From positions 101,773 through 165,772 of the forward strand of contig NZ_JADDXU010000019.1 in assembly GCF_015163075.1 (NCBI RefSeq): DNA of 64,000 bases, given 5' to 3'. This DNA comes from Streptomyces justiciae (GTDB taxonomy: Bacteria; Actinomycetota; Actinomycetes; Streptomycetales; Streptomycetaceae). Both the position numbers and the translations under genes were made by a program. Positions 62,370 to 64,000 of the stretch are shown piece after piece (position 1 is the stretch's first letter; every line of letters starts with the position of its first letter). Below the pieces are notes generated by a model. That model searched no databases. It was given only the letters and a program-made list of their open reading frames with translations, and was not told the origin of the DNA.

Positions 62370-62460
62370 GAACTACCCACTCTCTTCATCGAGGGGACGG
62401 AGACGGGACGGGGGTGTGCGCACGCTCCGCGGAGGGTGAGACGTGGCGTGCGAAGTTTCG

Positions 62461-62473
62461 GCAACCGGTTTCT
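62461..62473 (-). promoter_or_regulatory. AACCGGTT operator of the pectin importer operon
   Basis: GCAACCGGTTTCT, identical to the GH127 box at 49119, 92 to 104 bases before the binding-protein start codon. Confidence 0.65.
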
Positions 62474-62592
62474 ACGGCGGTGGTGGGAGCTTCAACCCGG
62501 ACGCACGGCACGTCAAGGGGCGTGACGAACTTTCGAAAACTGTGAGGGCGGTGGGCTGAGGGGTCCGGCGGGCCTACGATCGGGGGGATTTG

Positions 62593-62606
62593 GGCAACCG
62601 GTTGCC
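62593..62606. promoter_or_regulatory. Perfect 14-bp LacI-type palindrome
   Basis: GGCAACCGGTTGCC is fully symmetrical and is the best operator candidate in the window. It lies 130 bases from the 62461 box, a distance that would allow DNA looping by a LacI tetramer. Confidence 0.65.
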
Positions 62607-62835
62607 GTGGCGTGAGCGGGTAGCCGGGGGCTTGTCAGGGCGCCCATCAGGGGTTTCTGTCCGCCGGGTGGGCCGTACGGGCGGGGCGAGAAACCGATTT
62701 CGCCGATGATTCAGCGCCGGGTCGGTGCCTGTGTGCACGCCGAGCGCGACAGATCCGCCAGGTCAGCCGCGATCGCGCCGAAGGCCGCCGACTCCACCGA
62801 GTGATTGACCGCCGCTTCTCGACAGATCTACGGTA

Positions 62836-62849
62836 GAAGGCGCTTTCTG
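62836..62849 (+). promoter_or_regulatory. GCGCTTTC box upstream of the second hydroxyacid dehydrogenase
   Basis: GAAGGCGCTTTCTG is 33 bases before the start codon; 13 of its bases match 44596-44608 exactly. GAAACTGTTTC follows directly and may be a second half-site pair. Confidence 0.55.
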
Positions 62850-62881
62850 AAACTGTTTCCACTCAGCGCGTCAGGAGACTC

Positions 62882-63895
62882 ATGCCCAGCCCCCAGCTGC
62901 CGCGGGCCGTGTTCGCGATGGATCCGGTACACCTCCCCCTGCTGTTCCCCGCGCCCCTCATGGACCGGCTCCGCCAGGCGGCCGACCTCGACCCCGCCCT
63001 GGTCGTCCAGGACTTCACCGACCCGGTGGCCGCCGACGCGCTGGCCCGGGCCGAGGTCCTCATCACCGGCTGGGGCTGCCCGCCCCTCGACGCCGGCGTC
63101 CTCGCCGCCGCGCCCCGCCTGCGCACCGTCCTGCACGCCGCCGGCTCCGTACGCTCCCTCGTCGGCGACGCCCTCTGGGAACGCGGGATCACGGTTTCCA
63201 GCGCGGTCACCGGCAACGCCCTGCCCGTCGCCGAGTACACCCTCGCGATGATCCTGCTCGCCGGGAAGGACACCTTCGCCCACCGCGAGCGCTTCAGAAA
63301 CACCCACGCCTACCCGACACCGACCGAGACCGCCCACACCGGGAACGTGGGGCGCCGGGTCGGGGTCATCGGGGCGTCCCGGGTGGGGCGCCGGCTGCTG
63401 GAGCTGCTACGGCCGTTCGACTTCACGGTGCTGCTGCACGACCCGTACGTCAGCGCCGCTGAGGCGGCGGGACTTGGGGCCCAACTCGTCTCGCTGGAAG
63501 ACTTGTTGCGGCACAGCGACATCGTGAGTCTGCACGCGCCGGACATCCCTGAGACCTATCGGATGCTGGACGGGGAGCGGCTTGCGCTGATCCGGGACGG
63601 TGGGGTGCTGATCAACACGTCCCGGGGGGCGTTGGTGGATCCGGATGCGCTGGCGGACGAGCTTGTTTCTGGGCGGCTGCATGCGGTGCTCGACGTGACC
63701 GAGCCCGAGCCGTTGCCCGCGGGGTCGCCGCTGTACCGGCTGCCCAACGTCTTCCTCACGCCTCATATCGCCGGGTCACTCGGGAACGAGCTGGAGCGGC
63801 TGGGGCGGATCGTGGTGGAGGAGCTGGAGAGGTTGGGGGCGGGGGTGGCGGTCGTGCATGAGGTTCGGCGGGCGGATTTGGCTCGGGTGGCTTGA
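62882..63895 (+). CDS. D-isomer 2-hydroxyacid dehydrogenase family protein (paralog of 10769-11776)
   Basis: 337 residues with VGVIGASRVGRRLLELLRPF (NAD-binding), INTSRGALVDPDALADEL, VTEPEPLPAGSPLYRLPNVF and TPHIAGSLGNELERLG (catalytic His). It shares long identical stretches with the paralog, including PVAEYTLAMILLAGKD. The ATG at 62882 follows AGGAGACTC. It is divergent to the pectin importer and probably under the same control, suggesting it handles a hydroxyacid or sugar-acid product of that pathway. Confidence 0.9.
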   Translation: MPSPQLPRAVFAMDPVHLPLLFPAPLMDRLRQAADLDPALVVQDFTDPVAADALARAEVLITGWGCPPLDAGVLAAAPRLRTVLHAAGSVRSLVGDALWERGITVSSAVTGNALPVAEYTLAMILLAGKDTFAHRERFRNTHAYPTPTETAHTGNVGRRVGVIGASRVGRRLLELLRPFDFTVLLHDPYVSAAEAAGLGAQLVSLEDLLRHSDIVSLHAPDIPETYRMLDGERLALIRDGGVLINTSRGALVDPDALADELVSGRLHAVLDVTEPEPLPAGSPLYRLPNVFLTPHIAGSLGNELERLGRIVVEELERLGAGVAVVHEVRRADLARVA

Positions 63896-63909
63896 GGGGG
63901 GTGGGCGTG

Positions 63910-64000
63910 GCGGGGGGGGGGGGGGGGGGTGGGGGGGGGGCGGGGGGGGGGGGCGGATAACGGGGGGGGGGGTTTTCAATCCCGGGGGCGGGGCCCGGGG
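63910..64000. other. Low-complexity G-rich end, probable assembly artefact
   Basis: After the last gene the sequence becomes long G runs broken by few bases. No gene or repeat unit is visible. This is typical of failing reads at a contig end and should not be interpreted biologically. Confidence 0.75.

Larger units (their letters stand above)
62370..62881. promoter_or_regulatory. 512-base divergent control region
   Basis: No convincing gene lies here. It separates the importer operon (minus) from the second hydroxyacid dehydrogenase (plus). It contains GCAACCGGTTTCT at 62461, the perfect palindrome GGCAACCGGTTGCC at 62593-62606, and GAAGGCGCTTTCTG at 62836-62849. Such length and density of sites fit a main control point of the locus. 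Confidence 0.65.

Noticed and set aside
62689..62703. GAAACCGATTTC as a further operator
   Set aside because: The centre differs from AACCGGTT and only the outer GAAA/TTTC arms pair; too weak to list.
62647..62862. 71-codon minus-strand frame in the control region before the second hydroxyacid dehydrogenase
   Set aside because: Arg/Ser-rich, no ribosome site, and it covers operator sequences; treated as non-coding.

Overview
The window looks like chromosomal DNA of a Streptomyces or a close relative. GC content is very high and nearly every third codon position is G or C. GTG and TTG starts are common. Most secreted enzymes carry twin-arginine signal peptides. The alditol oxidase, the lacZ-type cluster and a short intergenic repeat match what is known from Streptomyces. 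About 50 protein genes were identified. No tRNA, rRNA, CRISPR array, insertion sequence or phage gene was seen. The last ~100 bases are G homopolymer and probably mark a degraded contig end.

Left part (1-11776): a truncated subtilisin-like protease facing a TrmB/LuxR-type regulator; a DUF456 membrane protein and a PPOX-fold oxidoreductase; an alkylation-repair pair (ogt and an Ada-AlkA fusion); rsgA with a possible leader peptide; a striking one-protein fusion of ECF-like sigma regions, a zinc anti-sigma-like motif, a membrane segment and a cellulose-binding CBM2; a radical-SAM enzyme with an unusual cysteine spacing; a second PPOX protein; and a 2-hydroxyacid dehydrogenase.

Middle part (11926-35145): aldO; then a lactose/beta-galactoside cluster (ROK regulator, substrate-binding lipoprotein, two permeases, GH2 beta-galactosidase) in which the regulator and importer promoters share a box; an ABC-2 export system; a delta-60/RTX surface protein; an MFS transporter with its ArsR regulator; a nuclease-jacalin fusion; and assorted small genes (TetR, PEP-mutase family, DinB-like, VOC).

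Right part (35229-63895): a large plant cell-wall locus. It holds a DUF2264 protein, a rhamnogalacturonan acetylesterase, a PL4 rhamnogalacturonan lyase, two GH43 enzymes (exo-beta-1,3-galactanase type and exo-1,5-arabinofuranosidase type), a GH127 beta-L-arabinofuranosidase, a GH28-like beta-helix enzyme, two alginate-lyase-fold proteins, a carboxylesterase, a second CUT1 importer and a second 2-hydroxyacid dehydrogenase. Together these suggest extracellular cutting of pectin side chains (rhamnogalacturonan I, arabinan, type II arabinogalactan), import of the oligosaccharides and their final breakdown.

A LacI-family regulator sits inside this locus. AACCGGTT-type operators lie in front of it, of GH127 and of the importer operon, with a degenerate copy upstream of aldO. 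A second, GCGCTTTC-type box marks other promoters of the same locus. Neither importer encodes its own ATPase, so both probably share a distant MsiK-type ATPase. All assignments rest on reading the sequence; no database search was run.
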